This document shows positions 16,759 to 25,550 of a stretch of 64,000 nucleotides of DNA, piece after piece (position 1 is the first letter of the stretch; every line of letters starts with the position of its first letter). The translations under genes and the position numbers were made by a program. This DNA comes from CALAGB01 sp963713965. Its GTDB lineage: Bacteria > Chloroflexota > Chloroflexia > Thermomicrobiales > Thermomicrobiaceae. The notes under the pieces were generated by a model that ran no database searches, was not told the origin of the DNA, and worked only from the letters and a program-made list of their open reading frames with translations. The stretch is taken from positions 2,604,001 through 2,668,000 of the forward strand of contig OY970217.1 of NCBI GenBank assembly GCA_963713965.1, read 5' to 3'.

Positions 16759-17481
16759 ATGAACGCAACAGTACGTCCAAACCTCGGCACGTCATCAATC
16801 GCTGGCGGATCGCGATCGAGTTGGACCGTAGGTCGAATCCTGTCCCTGGTGACGGGAACCGTTTTCGTCTTGATCTCGCTTGCTCTCATCACAGGCGGCG
16901 GATATTTGGCCAGTGAAGCGGCCAGCGATGGCGGCTGGCTAGCCCTGGGCCACGGAGACTTTCAGACCGACACGTACGCCGTCGTCACCGAACCCAATGA
17001 TTGGAGCACGCAGTCCTATGTGCTCGAGAATGTGAAGAAGGTGCGCATCCGCGTCACTCCAAGCGACGCATCGACCCCGATCTTCGTAGGTATGGCACCG
17101 CCGAACGTTGTGCAGCGCTATCTGAGTGACGTCAAGTATGCGTCGGTGCACGGAGGATCCAACTATCACGTTACCTATACCCAGCATGCTGGACATGCGC
17201 CCGCCGTGGCACCAGCCCAGGCCGTCCCGTGGACAATGCAGACCACGGGCACGGGCACGCAGACGCTCGAGTTCAAGGCGCAAGAGCAGACGGGGGACCA
17301 GGTTCTGGTGGTGATGAACGCCGACGGATCGCCGTCTGTGAGCGGTAAAGCGGAATCGGCTGGAACCCAGCCTTCCGTGCCCTGGATCGCCGGTGGCCTC
17401 CTGGCAATCGGAATCGTCATCGCTGTCGGTTCAGTCCTCCTCATTGCCATGCCGATCCGACGTGTCAGAGGGCGTAGCTGA
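16759..17481 (+). CDS. Hypothetical membrane-anchored extracytoplasmic protein
   Basis: No family is named with confidence. The 240-residue protein has an N-terminal membrane helix (VGRILSLVTGTVFVLISLALITGGG, read in two parts), a roughly 150-residue extracytoplasmic domain, and a C-terminal helix (GGLLAIGIVIAVGSVLLIA) followed by basic RRVRGRS. The central part has DTYAVVTEPNDWSTQ and KVRIRVTPSDASTPIFVGMAPP, which look beta-rich. It resembles actinobacterial and Chloroflexi proteins annotated only as membrane proteins. The ATG at 16759 is chosen because AAAGGA lies 9 bp upstream. The 31-bp element precedes it. Confidence 0.7.
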   Translation: MNATVRPNLGTSSIAGGSRSSWTVGRILSLVTGTVFVLISLALITGGGYLASEAASDGGWLALGHGDFQTDTYAVVTEPNDWSTQSYVLENVKKVRIRVTPSDASTPIFVGMAPPNVVQRYLSDVKYASVHGGSNYHVTYTQHAGHAPAVAPAQAVPWTMQTTGTGTQTLEFKAQEQTGDQVLVVMNADGSPSVSGKAESAGTQPSVPWIAGGLLAIGIVIAVGSVLLIAMPIRRVRGRS

Positions 17482-17622
17482 GGGCAGCAGGAATACTGAA
17501 TCGAGAACAAGTGGCGCGGACGGTTGCCGGAGTGGTGGCCGCCCGCGCGTACTTCAACTCGACGCGCCTCGGCTGGATCATCACGGTAGCAATGAAATGC
17601 ACAACAGAAGCAGGTTAGAAAT

Positions 17623-18408
17623 ATGAAGCAGGTCGTATCGAAAGATGGCACCCGCATCGCCTATGAGAAAAGTGGGACGGGGCCGCCGCTCGTGCTGGTA
17701 CACGGCACCGGAATAGATCACACGTATTGGGATCTTCTCGTTCCGATACTCGCAACAGACTACTGCGTCTACGCGATCGATCGGCGCGGACGCGGACAGA
17801 GTGGCGACGCACGGCCCTACGCGCTGCAACGAGAGTTTGAAGATGTCGTTGCGCTGATCAATTCCATTTGTGAGCCAGTTGCTGTATTCGGGCACTCCTA
17901 TGGGGCGCTGTGCGCACTTGAAGCCGCTACCCTCACGTCTCACATACGCGCCTTGGTCCTGTATGAACCGCCGATGTACACCACGATCGAAGTGTCGTAT
18001 CCGCCAGACATTCTGGCGAAGTACGAATCGCTCCTCCGTGATGGCAAGGCCGAAGAGGCGCTTCTCATGCTCTATCAGGTGGGTCAAACGCCAGCCGCCG
18101 ACGTGAACCGGTTCGAATCTCTCCCAAATTGGCAAGCTCGGGTGTGTGCTGCAAACACGATTCCGCGCGAGGTGCTTTCGGTCAGGAGCTATTGCTTCGA
18201 TCCCGCTCGATTTCGCGGCTTGACTACGCCGATCCTCTTTCTGCTCGGCAGCGAGACGCTGCCGGTCTACAACGCGGCGACGCAGGTGTTGCACGGGTCG
18301 CTCCCGCATAGTCGGGTTGTCATCCTGCCCGACCAAAGCCACGACGCCGCGGTCACTGCGCCAGAGCTCGTGCTGCGAGAGGTGAGCGACTTTCTCAGGG
18401 GAGATTGA
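17623..18408 (+). CDS. Alpha/beta hydrolase
   Basis: This 261-residue hydrolase starts MKQVVSKDGTRIAYEKSG. The oxyanion loop is LVHGTGIDH, the nucleophile elbow GHSYG has Ser92, and the C-terminal catalytic His is in DQSHDAA near residue 241. The acid is probably the Asp or Glu after PILFLLGSE. AGGTTAGAAAT precedes the ATG. It is the last gene of the plus-strand run that follows the LuxR regulator and ends at a strong bidirectional terminator. Esterase, lactonase or haloperoxidase-like activity are all possible. Confidence 0.9.
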   Translation: MKQVVSKDGTRIAYEKSGTGPPLVLVHGTGIDHTYWDLLVPILATDYCVYAIDRRGRGQSGDARPYALQREFEDVVALINSICEPVAVFGHSYGALCALEAATLTSHIRALVLYEPPMYTTIEVSYPPDILAKYESLLRDGKAEEALLMLYQVGQTPAADVNRFESLPNWQARVCAANTIPREVLSVRSYCFDPARFRGLTTPILFLLGSETLPVYNAATQVLHGSLPHSRVVILPDQSHDAAVTAPELVLREVSDFLRGD

Positions 18409-18492
18409 CCGCCGATTCCAGGGCTTTCCGTATTTGGACGGGCGGGGAGCTGGAGGTCAGCAGTCGAAGGCGGCATGATCGGTCCAACGGCG

Positions 18493-18523
18493 AAACCGGG
18501 AGCAAAAAATGTGCTCCCGGTTT
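18493..18523. terminator. Strong bidirectional hairpin terminator
   Basis: AAACCGGGAGCA and TGCTCCCGGTTT form a perfect 12-bp stem with a 7-nt loop (AAAAATG). It sits between the convergent alpha/beta hydrolase and fumarase genes. Confidence 0.75.
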
Positions 18524-18584
18524 GCCTCTCGCGACGACCCATTCGGGGGCTGTCACGCTCGATCGGGGCGGGAGAGTTCTCGTC

Positions 18585-19157
18585 TTACCCTTCGGCGTAC
18601 TCCGTCAATGCGTCCTGATAGGCGTCGCCGCCGTAACGGTCGTTGACCACGATGGCCGGAAAATCGACCACGGTCAGCCGGTGGATGGCTTCGGTGCCCA
18701 GGTCCTCATATGCGATGACTTCAGCCGAAGTGATGCGTTTCGCCAGCAGCGCGCCAGTGCCGCCCAGCGCGGCAAAATAGACCGCGCCGGACCGCGCGAT
18801 GGCTTCGCGCGTCTCAGGGCTGCGGTAGCCCTTGCCGATCATGCCGCGCATACCGGCTTCGAGAAGTGCAGGCGTGTAGGGATCGAGCCGGCCGCTGGTG
18901 GTCGGGCCGGCCGAGCCGATCGGTTGTCCTGGCTTGGCGGGAGCCGGACCGACATAGTAGACGACCTGACCGGTGAGGTCGACTGGCAACGGCTCTCCCC
19001 GCTCGAGCGCCTCCACGAGGCGCTTGTGGGCTGCGTCGCGTGCCGTCAGCAATATGCCGCTGATGAGGACGTGATCTCCGGCGTGCAAGCTGTCGATCGT
19101 GGCCTGATCGAGTGGAGCGGTAATGCGTTTTGGTTCCAAGGCGTCCGCTCCCGTCAC
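18585..19157 (-). CDS. Fumarate hydratase class I, beta (C-terminal) subunit
   Basis: This is the smaller subunit of the two-gene, oxygen-sensitive iron-sulfur fumarase, interconverting fumarate and malate in the TCA cycle. It is 190 residues from GTG at 19157, whose GTGA overlaps the alpha-subunit stop. Family sequences are DHVLISGILLTARDAAHKR, VDLTGQVVYYVGPAP, PIGSAGPTTSGRLDPY and GMIGKGYRS. Tartrate dehydratase beta is closely related and cannot be excluded by eye. The next gene downstream is convergent across the hairpin. Confidence 0.9.
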   Translation of the reverse strand: MTGADALEPKRITAPLDQATIDSLHAGDHVLISGILLTARDAAHKRLVEALERGEPLPVDLTGQVVYYVGPAPAKPGQPIGSAGPTTSGRLDPYTPALLEAGMRGMIGKGYRSPETREAIARSGAVYFAALGGTGALLAKRITSAEVIAYEDLGTEAIHRLTVVDFPAIVVNDRYGGDAYQDALTEYAEG

Positions 19158-20002
19158 AGGTCGATCACGCGGTGCCGCGCGGCCGGCCCGCACTGTAGAT
19201 TGACCGCGACCGGAAGACTGGCGATGTGGCAGGGGAAGGACTCGACGTGCACGGCCAGCGCCGTGATGCGTCCGCCGAAGCCGTGTGGGCCGATGCCGAG
19301 CTTGTTGATCTCGGTAAGCAGCTCCTCCTCCAGTGCGGCCGCCTCAGGATCGGGGTTCGGCGTGCCGATGTCGCGTAGCAAAGCGCGCTTAGCGTGGATC
19401 GCGACCGACTCGAACGTCCCGCCGATGCCGAGTCCTACGATGACCGGCGGGCAGGCGTTCGGCCCGGCGATCTTGACTGTCTCGAGCACGAACTGCTTGA
19501 TTCCCTCGCGTCCCTGCGCCGGAGTCAACATGGCTAACCGGCTCATGTTCTCTGCGCCACCACCTTTAGCCAGCACTGCCAGGCGAATCTTCTCGCCGGG
19601 GATCACGCGCGTATGAATCACGGCGGGGGTGTTGTCGCGCGTGTTGGTGCGGGACGTGAAGGGGCGCGAGACCATTGACTTGCGCAGGTAGCCCACGTCG
19701 TAGGCCTCGTGCACGCCCCGGTTGATGGCATCTTCGAAGCCGCCACCGACGATGTGCACGTCCTGTCCCACCGCGCTGTAGACCACGACGGTCCCGGTGT
19801 CCTGGCACATCGGCACGCGATCCTCTTCAGCGATCGCCATGTTCTCCAGAATCTGGCCGAGTACCTCTTTACCCAGCGGCGAGACCTCACGCGTCTGCGC
19901 CACTGTCAGCGCCTGGCGCACGTCATCACCGATTACGTAGTTAGACTCGAGGCAGAGCTTCTTGATGGCGTCTGTTATCTCGCTGACGTGGATTTCACGC
20001 AT
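19154..20002 (-). CDS. Fumarate hydratase class I, alpha (N-terminal) subunit
   Basis: This is the iron-sulfur subunit, 282 residues. Cys66 (VPMCQDTG), Cys184 (GPNACPPV) and Cys271 (LQCGPAARH) are the three expected ligands of the 4Fe-4S cluster, leaving one iron free for substrate. The ATG at 20002 is preferred, with AGGAAC just upstream; an in-frame codon at 20020 would add six residues. It is co-transcribed with the beta subunit through a 4-bp overlap. The alternative, L(+)-tartrate dehydratase, shares the fold. Confidence 0.9.
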   Translation of the reverse strand: MREIHVSEITDAIKKLCLESNYVIGDDVRQALTVAQTREVSPLGKEVLGQILENMAIAEEDRVPMCQDTGTVVVYSAVGQDVHIVGGGFEDAINRGVHEAYDVGYLRKSMVSRPFTSRTNTRDNTPAVIHTRVIPGEKIRLAVLAKGGGAENMSRLAMLTPAQGREGIKQFVLETVKIAGPNACPPVIVGLGIGGTFESVAIHAKRALLRDIGTPNPDPEAAALEEELLTEINKLGIGPHGFGGRITALAVHVESFPCHIASLPVAVNLQCGPAARHRVIDL

Positions 20003-20115
20003 TGAAGTTCCTGTTCGCAAATCTGCATTTCATCAAGCCTACCGGCTGCGCGTAACGCGTCGATCTGAAGCCGATGATACCGGTACAATCGCGGAACCAT
20101 TGACGCGCCTTAATC

Positions 20116-20565
20116 CTAATGTCGTCGTCCCCGTGCTGCCCAGGCGCGGGCGATGAGGTGGATCGAGCCGTCGGATCGTATTGGCAAATTCGCGCGAATG
20201 CGCTCGCGAAGCTCTTCGCGCCGGTCGTCGCTCAGCGACATGACGTAGGCAGGTGCCGGACCCTGACCGCCGAGAAAGGGCGACCAGAAGTCGTCAAAGT
20301 CGCTGAACACAGTGGGTACGTCGATGGCCCGGACTTCCACGTCCTTGAGGCCAGAATTCGTCATCAGGTGGTCGAGAGCGTCGGGCTGACAGATCGGAAA
20401 GAGTCGCCCCTCATCCAATTCAGCCGCGGCAGGATCGAGTGACGCTGCCACGTCCCAGAAGTGGCGCATGAATTGCATCTCTCCGGCGTAGTCCCACACA
20501 TAGACCGCGACGACACTCCCGGGCCGTGTGACCCTCACCATCTCTGCCAGGCCACGGCCCGGATC
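20116..20565 (-). pseudogene. Truncated SAM-dependent methyltransferase copy
   Basis: This is the C-terminal half of a methyltransferase nearly identical in layout to its neighbours at 20803-21609 and 21686-22489. Homology starts at DPGRGLAEMVRVTRPG and runs to the normal end ARAWAARGRR. An in-frame TAG (20566-20568) lies immediately upstream, and the whole N-terminal SAM-binding half is missing. A 140-residue ORF from an internal Met (20541) stays open but lacks the cofactor site, so it should be inactive as a methyltransferase. It appears to be a deletion remnant of a tandem triplication. Confidence 0.75.
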
Positions 20566-20606
20566 CTAACACTCATGGTCCCACTCATAGACAGCGTGCG
20601 CTTTGC

Positions 20607-20810
20607 GTGTTGAAGCAACGCAATGCCGGGTCAAAGGAAGAAGAAGTCGTCAAGGAAGCTATCGAGATAGTGGAGCGGATCGCGACTCTGACGCGGGCCA
20701 TTTATACGCGAGGAAGCGACGCTGCTCATGGGCGGAAGGGTAGGAGTGAGGTCAGACGTATCCTCCGCTATTTCGAAGCTCTCGTCAGCGACCTCTTGGA
20801 CCTTACCTAG
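20607..20810 (+). CDS. Small ORF with HEPN-like / abortive-infection C-terminal motif
   Basis: This is a 67-residue frame (GTG start) on the opposite strand, wedged between the truncated and the next intact methyltransferase. It is charged and helical, and contains RGSDAAHGRKGRSEVRR, where Arg and His are spaced R-x5-H. This falls within the R-x4-6-H ribonuclease motif of HEPN domains and looks like the C-terminal block of Abi-type proteins. The upstream part of such a domain is absent, so this may be a fragment. It overlaps the downstream convergent gene by 8 bp. Expression is unproven. Confidence 0.35.
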   Translation: MLKQRNAGSKEEEVVKEAIEIVERIATLTRAIYTRGSDAAHGRKGRSEVRRILRYFEALVSDLLDLT

Positions 20811-21609
20811 TGGAAGGTCGCTGCCCGCGAATGGCCCAGGCACGGGCGATGAGTGGGATTGAGCCGTCGTCGCGGGTCGGGAGTTTTGCTCGGAGGGCAT
20901 CCCGAAGCGCGTTGCGCTGCTCCTCGGGCATTGTTTTGACGTAGGTTGGCGCCCCGCCCTGCCCGCCCAGGAATGGATTCCAGTAGTCGTCGAAGTCGCG
21001 GAAGACGGTCGGAATGTCGATGGCACGCACGGTCACGTTCATCAGACCGTTGTCGGCGAAGGCTCGTTCCAGTGGCTCCGGCTGGCAGATGGGGAAGACG
21101 ATTCCCTGGTCACGCTCCCGAGCGGCGGGATCCAGCTCCGCGGCGGCGTCCCAGAAGTAGCGCATGGATTGCATCTCGCCCGCATAGTCCCAGACGTAGA
21201 GGGCCACTACGCCGCCTGGTTTGGTCACCCGCACCATCTCGGAGAGCGCCTGCTGCGAATCTTTGACGAAGTTGAGCACCAGACCGGATACGGTCACGTC
21301 GAAGCTCGCGCCCGGAAACGGCAACTCAAGGGCATTGCCGATCTGAAACTCGACGCGTTCGTCAGGAGTGCGTTCGCGGGCGTACGCCGCGTAATCCTCG
21401 GAGGCATCGACGCCAGTCACGGCCTCCGGCCCACCGAACTCCACGATTGCCGCGCACAATGCGCCGGTGCCGCAGCCCACGTCCAGCCACGTCTTGCCGG
21501 GCGGCATCTCCAGCCATTGCACGAAATCCCGGGCAACGAGTCGGCTCCAGCGACCGACGTATGGCTCATAGGACTCTCCGCGTGCCCACATGCTCATGGC
21601 AGCCTCCAA
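20803..21609 (-). CDS. Class I SAM-dependent methyltransferase (tandem copy 2)
   Basis: This is a 268-residue Methyltransf_11/UbiE-type enzyme. Motif I is LDVGCGTGALC and the acidic post-motif is GVDASEDY. FPGASFDVTVSGLVLNF is motif II/post II, and MVRVTKPGGVVALYVWDYAGEM is motif III. The start could be the Met at residue 5 (MSMWARGE). It is a tandem paralogue of the next gene and of the remnant at 20116. The C-terminal region (PICQPEPLERAF...) is shared by all three. The methyl acceptor is not known. Confidence 0.9.
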   Translation of the reverse strand: MEAAMSMWARGESYEPYVGRWSRLVARDFVQWLEMPPGKTWLDVGCGTGALCAAIVEFGGPEAVTGVDASEDYAAYARERTPDERVEFQIGNALELPFPGASFDVTVSGLVLNFVKDSQQALSEMVRVTKPGGVVALYVWDYAGEMQSMRYFWDAAAELDPAARERDQGIVFPICQPEPLERAFADNGLMNVTVRAIDIPTVFRDFDDYWNPFLGGQGGAPTYVKTMPEEQRNALRDALRAKLPTRDDGSIPLIARAWAIRGQRPSTR

Positions 21610-21685
21610 ACATCGACGAAAGAGCGAGAGTCGGTCATGCGTTGATCAGGAGCGCTCGGGTTGTCGACTAGACGCGGACATTGTC

Positions 21686-22489
21686 TCATGCGTCGAGCGA
21701 TGTGGACGATCGCCGACCGCGGGCGGCCCAGGCACGGGCAATGAGGCTGATCGATCCGTCCGGTTGTGTTGGGAGCGAGGCGCGGATGCGCTTGCGAAGC
21801 TCGATTCGTCGTGTGTCGCTCAACGACGCCGCGTACGCGGGCGCTGGGCCCCGACCACCCAGGAACGGGGTCCAGTAGTCGTCGAAGTCTGCGAAAACGG
21901 TCGGGATGTCGATTGCCCGAACCTCGATCTCAGACAATCCTGCTGCGTCGAACATCCTCCGCAAGGCGTCGGGCTGACAGATCGGAAAGAGTCGCCCCTC
22001 ATCCAATTCAGCCGCCGCCGGATTGAGCTCCGCGGCGGCGTCCCAGAAAGAGCGCATCAGCTGCATCTCTCCGGCGTAGTCCCACACGTAGAGCGCAACG
22101 ATGCCGTTGGGCTTCGCAACGCGCGCCATCTCTGCAAGGCCGAGACTCGGATCGGGCAAGAAGTTCAACATCAGGCCAGAGACAGCAGCGTCGAACTCTG
22201 CATCGCCGAACGGAAGGGCTTGCGCATCGCCCTGGCGAAACGCGGCGCGCGGATCGCTGATCCGTTCGCTCGTGGTCAGCACGTAGGCATCCGAGGCGTC
22301 GATTCCCTTGACGGAACTCGGTCGGCAGTGTGCAAGGATGGTCGCGCTCAGCGCACCCGTGCCGCATCCGACGTCGAGCCAACGCCCGCCGGGTAGCACG
22401 TCAAGCCAGTCCACGAACTCTCGCGCAACAAGTCGACTCCAGCGACCAATGTACGGTTCATACGCGTCGCCCTGTGCCCACATGTTCAC
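21686..22489 (-). CDS. Class I SAM-dependent methyltransferase (tandem copy 3)
   Basis: This 267-residue enzyme begins MNMWAQGDAYEPYIGRWS. Motif I is LDVGCGTGALS, followed by GIDASDAY, then FGDAEFDAAVSGLMLNF and the VALYVWDYAGEMQ block. It is the upstream member of the three-copy tandem array on the minus strand. It shares with the truncated copy a stretch of 50 identical bases (21966-22015) inside otherwise more divergent sequence. A GC-rich leader of about 240 bp with no clear promoter separates it from the divergent gene at 22730. Confidence 0.9.
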   Translation of the reverse strand: MNMWAQGDAYEPYIGRWSRLVAREFVDWLDVLPGGRWLDVGCGTGALSATILAHCRPSSVKGIDASDAYVLTTSERISDPRAAFRQGDAQALPFGDAEFDAAVSGLMLNFLPDPSLGLAEMARVAKPNGIVALYVWDYAGEMQLMRSFWDAAAELNPAAAELDEGRLFPICQPDALRRMFDAAGLSEIEVRAIDIPTVFADFDDYWTPFLGGRGPAPAYAASLSDTRRIELRKRIRASLPTQPDGSISLIARAWAARGRRSSTSLDA

Positions 22490-22729
22490 CGCTACCTCCA
22501 GCTTGCTGAACGTGAAACGATATCTCCGTGAAGGGCGTGAAAGTTGTGTTGCCGTCCAAAGATTATAGTCGTGAGCTGAATTAATGGCGGCAAGCGCCCT
22601 CTGCCCACATTCCTCTTGTCACGCTTCTGTTACGGCTCGCCGCGTATCGTCACCCCCGTTTCACGTCTCGCTCGTTACATTGGGCTATGACGTGTCAGCA
22701 GAGGACAGCGAGGGACGAGGAGACGATCA

Positions 22730-23095
22730 TTGCGGCACCACACTGACCCCTGGGCGGGCTGGCAGAGCGCTACCTTGCGCCTGGCGGTCTTTTTGACGGT
22801 CACGATCATCGGCGCCATCGCCTTGATTCCGCTCGTGGTCCCGTTTGGGCCGTTGATTTGGGTAGCGCTTGTCATCGGTGGTCTTGTCTACCTCGTGCAC
22901 TGGCACACCGAAAGCTTCGAATACCGCTGTATCAATCGCGAATGCCAGCAGATCTTCCAAATTCCGTGGTGGCTAAACCTCATCAGTCCACACGGCATCG
23001 GCCGGCGGGGAGGTCAGAAATATCTCCGCTGCCCGCACTGCGGTCATTTTGGCTGGGCGGAGATCGCGGCGCATAACGACGACACGCGTCCTTGA
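22730..23095 (+). CDS. Zinc-ribbon membrane protein, 121 aa
   Basis: The start is TTG at 22730, supported by GAGGAG (22717-22722) 7 bp upstream. The N-terminal half has two hydrophobic spans (LAVFLTVTIIGAIALIPLVV and PLIWVALVIGGLVYLVH). The C-terminal half carries a zinc-ribbon-like pattern, CINREC and later CPHC, which could bind one zinc ion. No named family is recognised. The topology suggests a small membrane protein with a cytoplasmic metal-binding tail. It is monocistronic and followed by an unrelated FMN-binding protein gene. Confidence 0.7.
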   Translation: MRHHTDPWAGWQSATLRLAVFLTVTIIGAIALIPLVVPFGPLIWVALVIGGLVYLVHWHTESFEYRCINRECQQIFQIPWWLNLISPHGIGRRGGQKYLRCPHCGHFGWAEIAAHNDDTRP

Positions 23096-23170
23096 AGTCG
23101 GCCGCGGTTGCCTCGCACCAGTCGGCAACCACCGGGCGAGACGTCGGACTCGGTACGAAGGAGACCAGAC

Positions 23171-23626
23171 ATGATTGGCGAGATGACGAGCAAGCAGATC
23201 GATCAGTTGCTTAGTGCGGAGATGATCGGCCGCATCGGTTGCTATGCGGATGGAAAGGTCTACGTCGTGCCGGTGACCTACGCCTATTCCAACGGGTGCA
23301 TCTACGCTCATTCCAGCGAGGGAAGCAAGATTCGGATGATGCGAGGGAATCCCGAGGTCTGCTTCGAGGTCGAACACGTCGAGAACATGTCGAACTGGCA
23401 AAGCGTCATTACCCACGGTACGTTCGAAGAGCTTATTGGCGAGGAAGCGTCGCGCGCCATGGAGATGCTGATGGAGCGCTTCCTCCCGTTCCTCGGATCG
23501 ACCAGCGAGACGATGCCGGCGCCGCATCGGCCAGGGCCGGGAAGTGCCGCCCATTCGGGGAACCATCAGGCGGTCGTCTACCGCATCTGCCTGAGAGAGC
23601 GTAGCGGACGATACGAGACGCGGTAA
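23171..23626 (+). CDS. Pyridoxamine 5'-phosphate oxidase-like (NimA-type) FMN-binding protein
   Basis: This 151-residue protein has a split-barrel flavin fold. MTSKQIDQLLSAEMIGRIGCYADGKVYVVPVTYAYSNG matches the family start, followed by YAHSSEGSKIRMMRGNPEVCFEV and SVITHGTFEEL. It is related to nitroimidazole-resistance NimA and general stress FMN proteins, so a reductase or flavin/heme binding role is plausible. The start is ATG at 23171 with AAGGAG 7 bp upstream. It is monocistronic. Confidence 0.88.
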   Translation: MIGEMTSKQIDQLLSAEMIGRIGCYADGKVYVVPVTYAYSNGCIYAHSSEGSKIRMMRGNPEVCFEVEHVENMSNWQSVITHGTFEELIGEEASRAMEMLMERFLPFLGSTSETMPAPHRPGPGSAAHSGNHQAVVYRICLRERSGRYETR

Positions 23627-23813
23627 TTGGCGTCGGAAGTCGTTCGAGTTTCCGAACGCGGGACCTTAACACATGCAGCTGACGGGACCTCACGGTTTCC
23701 TGATACTGCTATGATCAGGTCGGCTTCCGCACCGTGGACGCACGAAGGCGCGAGTTCGCACCTCCACTCGCCGCACGGCGCCGTTCGTATGGTGACACCT
23801 GGAAAGCTGATCA

Positions 23814-24746
23814 ATGTCCTCCATTGCTATCCAAACCGTTGGGCTGTCGCGCTCCTTCGGTGAAGTTCATGCCGTCGACGACGTTTCGCTCGACGTCCCC
23901 ACTGGAACGATCTTCGGATTCCTCGGTCCAAATGGATCCGGAAAGACGACCACGATCCGCCTACTGCTCGGCCTGCTCGAGCCCGATCGTGGCAGCGCAA
24001 GCGTGCTCGGCTTCGACACGCGTTCGGATCCCGATTCCATTCGTCAGCGTACCGGCGCGCTGCTGGAGCACGCCGGACTCTACGAGCGACTGAGCGCCGA
24101 AGACAACCTCGAGTTCTATGCTCGCGTCTGGGAGATGTCCCCAGCCGCACGGGGTGAGCGCGTCAAAGAACTACTGACACATCTCGGACTTTGGGAGCGC
24201 CGCGCGGAGCAAGTCGGTAACTGGAGCCGCGGCATGAAGCAGAAGCTAGCCGTTGCGCGCACGATGCTCCACCGGCCGGAACTCATCTTCCTGGACGAGC
24301 CGACGGCCGGGCTTGACCCCGTGGCGTCGGCCGCGCTGCGACAGGACCTAAGCTCGCTGGCGGATCGTGAGGGCGTGACAGTCTTCCTGACGACGCACAA
24401 TCTTCCAGAGGCCGAATCGCTTTGCGATCGGGTTGGCGTGATCCGGCAAGGACGACTGCTGGCCGTTGACACGCCCTCCGGACTTCGGAGTCACGCCGGA
24501 GGTCGACAGGTTGAGGTAAGCGGATCAGGTTTCAACCCGGACGCCCTGTCGGAGTTGCGAATGCGACCTGAGGTTGCCAGCGCGGAGTCGCAGAACGGCA
24601 ATCTGATCATCTCGCTGCGAGGTGATGATCGAATCGCGCCGCTGGTGCGACTGCTGGTCGAATCTGGTTGCGATATCGAGGAAGTGCGTAAGGGGACGGC
24701 AAGTCTGGAAGCGGCCTTCCTGGCGTTGATGGAGCGCGAAGCATGA
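23814..24746 (+). CDS. ABC transporter ATP-binding protein
   Basis: This is a 310-residue ATPase of the ABC-2 type exporter family (CcmA/NatA-like). Walker A is GPNGSGKTT, the signature is NWSRGMKQKL, and Walker B is LIFLDEPTAGLDP with the H-loop in LTTHNLPEAES. GGAAAG stands just before the ATG. The gene overlaps the permease gene by 4 bp (ATGA). The C-terminal 70 residues are a regulatory tail. Substrate is unknown. It is a third ABC-2 exporter in this window but has no adjacent regulator. Confidence 0.93.
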   Translation: MSSIAIQTVGLSRSFGEVHAVDDVSLDVPTGTIFGFLGPNGSGKTTTIRLLLGLLEPDRGSASVLGFDTRSDPDSIRQRTGALLEHAGLYERLSAEDNLEFYARVWEMSPAARGERVKELLTHLGLWERRAEQVGNWSRGMKQKLAVARTMLHRPELIFLDEPTAGLDPVASAALRQDLSSLADREGVTVFLTTHNLPEAESLCDRVGVIRQGRLLAVDTPSGLRSHAGGRQVEVSGSGFNPDALSELRMRPEVASAESQNGNLIISLRGDDRIAPLVRLLVESGCDIEEVRKGTASLEAAFLALMEREA

Positions 24747-25471
24747 TTGGTGACGTAAGTGCGGTCGTGTGGAAGGAAGCTCATGAACTATTGGCTGGAG
24801 CCGGGCGCGGCAAATACGCACCCTTAATCCTGCTCGCTATCTATGGTGTATTCATTCCGCTGCAAGCGGGCAAGAAATGGGTCGACTCCTACGAGGTCAT
24901 CGTTCTTGGGCTGATCATCTCTGTATTTCTCGTTCTGAGTATCGTTGCCGACACGTTCGCGGGCGAGCGTGAACGACATACCCTGGAGACGCTTCTTGCC
25001 AGCCGCCTCTCCGATCGCGCCATTCTCATCGGCAAGATGACCACCGTGGTCATCTATGCGTGGGGACTGACTATAGCCAGCTTGTTGATCGGCCTCATTG
25101 CGGTGAATGTCACAGCCGGTGGTGGCAAACTCCTCATTTACCCGGCCAACCGCGCGATCGCAGCCGTGGTGATCAGTCTGTTGATGGCGATCCTGGCCTC
25201 CGGCATAGGTGTGCTCGTTTCACTGCGAGCATCAACGGTCCGGCAGGCGCAGCAACAGCTAACCATCGGCTGGGTAGCCATAACGTTCGCTCTCGCCTTT
25301 GGCTTTAAGGGACTTTCTCCCCAATCACGGACTCACTTGCTCCATTGGTTCAACTCCTTGAGTCTGGTGCGCATCACGGTGGGGACGGTCGTCATTCTCA
25401 TCCTGGTCGATCTACTGGTTCTGGCGATCGATGCCGCCAAGTTCCAGCGAGACCGCCTGATCCTCGATTGA
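24743..25471 (+). CDS. ABC-2 type transporter permease
   Basis: This 242-residue membrane protein shows about six hydrophobic segments, for example APLILLAIYGVFIPL, EVIVLGLIISVFLVLSIVA, TTVVIYAWGLTIASLLIGLI and IAAVVISLLMAILASGIGVLV. The cytoplasmic loop DTFAGERERHTLETLLASRLSDRAI is characteristic of ABC-2 permeases. The start ATG overlaps the ATPase stop. Its N-terminal KEAHELLAGAGR also fits the family (ATPase-docking region). Confidence 0.9.
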   Translation: MIGDVSAVVWKEAHELLAGAGRGKYAPLILLAIYGVFIPLQAGKKWVDSYEVIVLGLIISVFLVLSIVADTFAGERERHTLETLLASRLSDRAILIGKMTTVVIYAWGLTIASLLIGLIAVNVTAGGGKLLIYPANRAIAAVVISLLMAILASGIGVLVSLRASTVRQAQQQLTIGWVAITFALAFGFKGLSPQSRTHLLHWFNSLSLVRITVGTVVILILVDLLVLAIDAAKFQRDRLILD

Positions 25472-25550
25472 CCCAGGTTGCCAACTTCGGCCAGAGTCGC
25501 GTTATCCTTGCGTCGAGGATTGGTGATCGTCGGCGAGGTTTGGCGCACAC

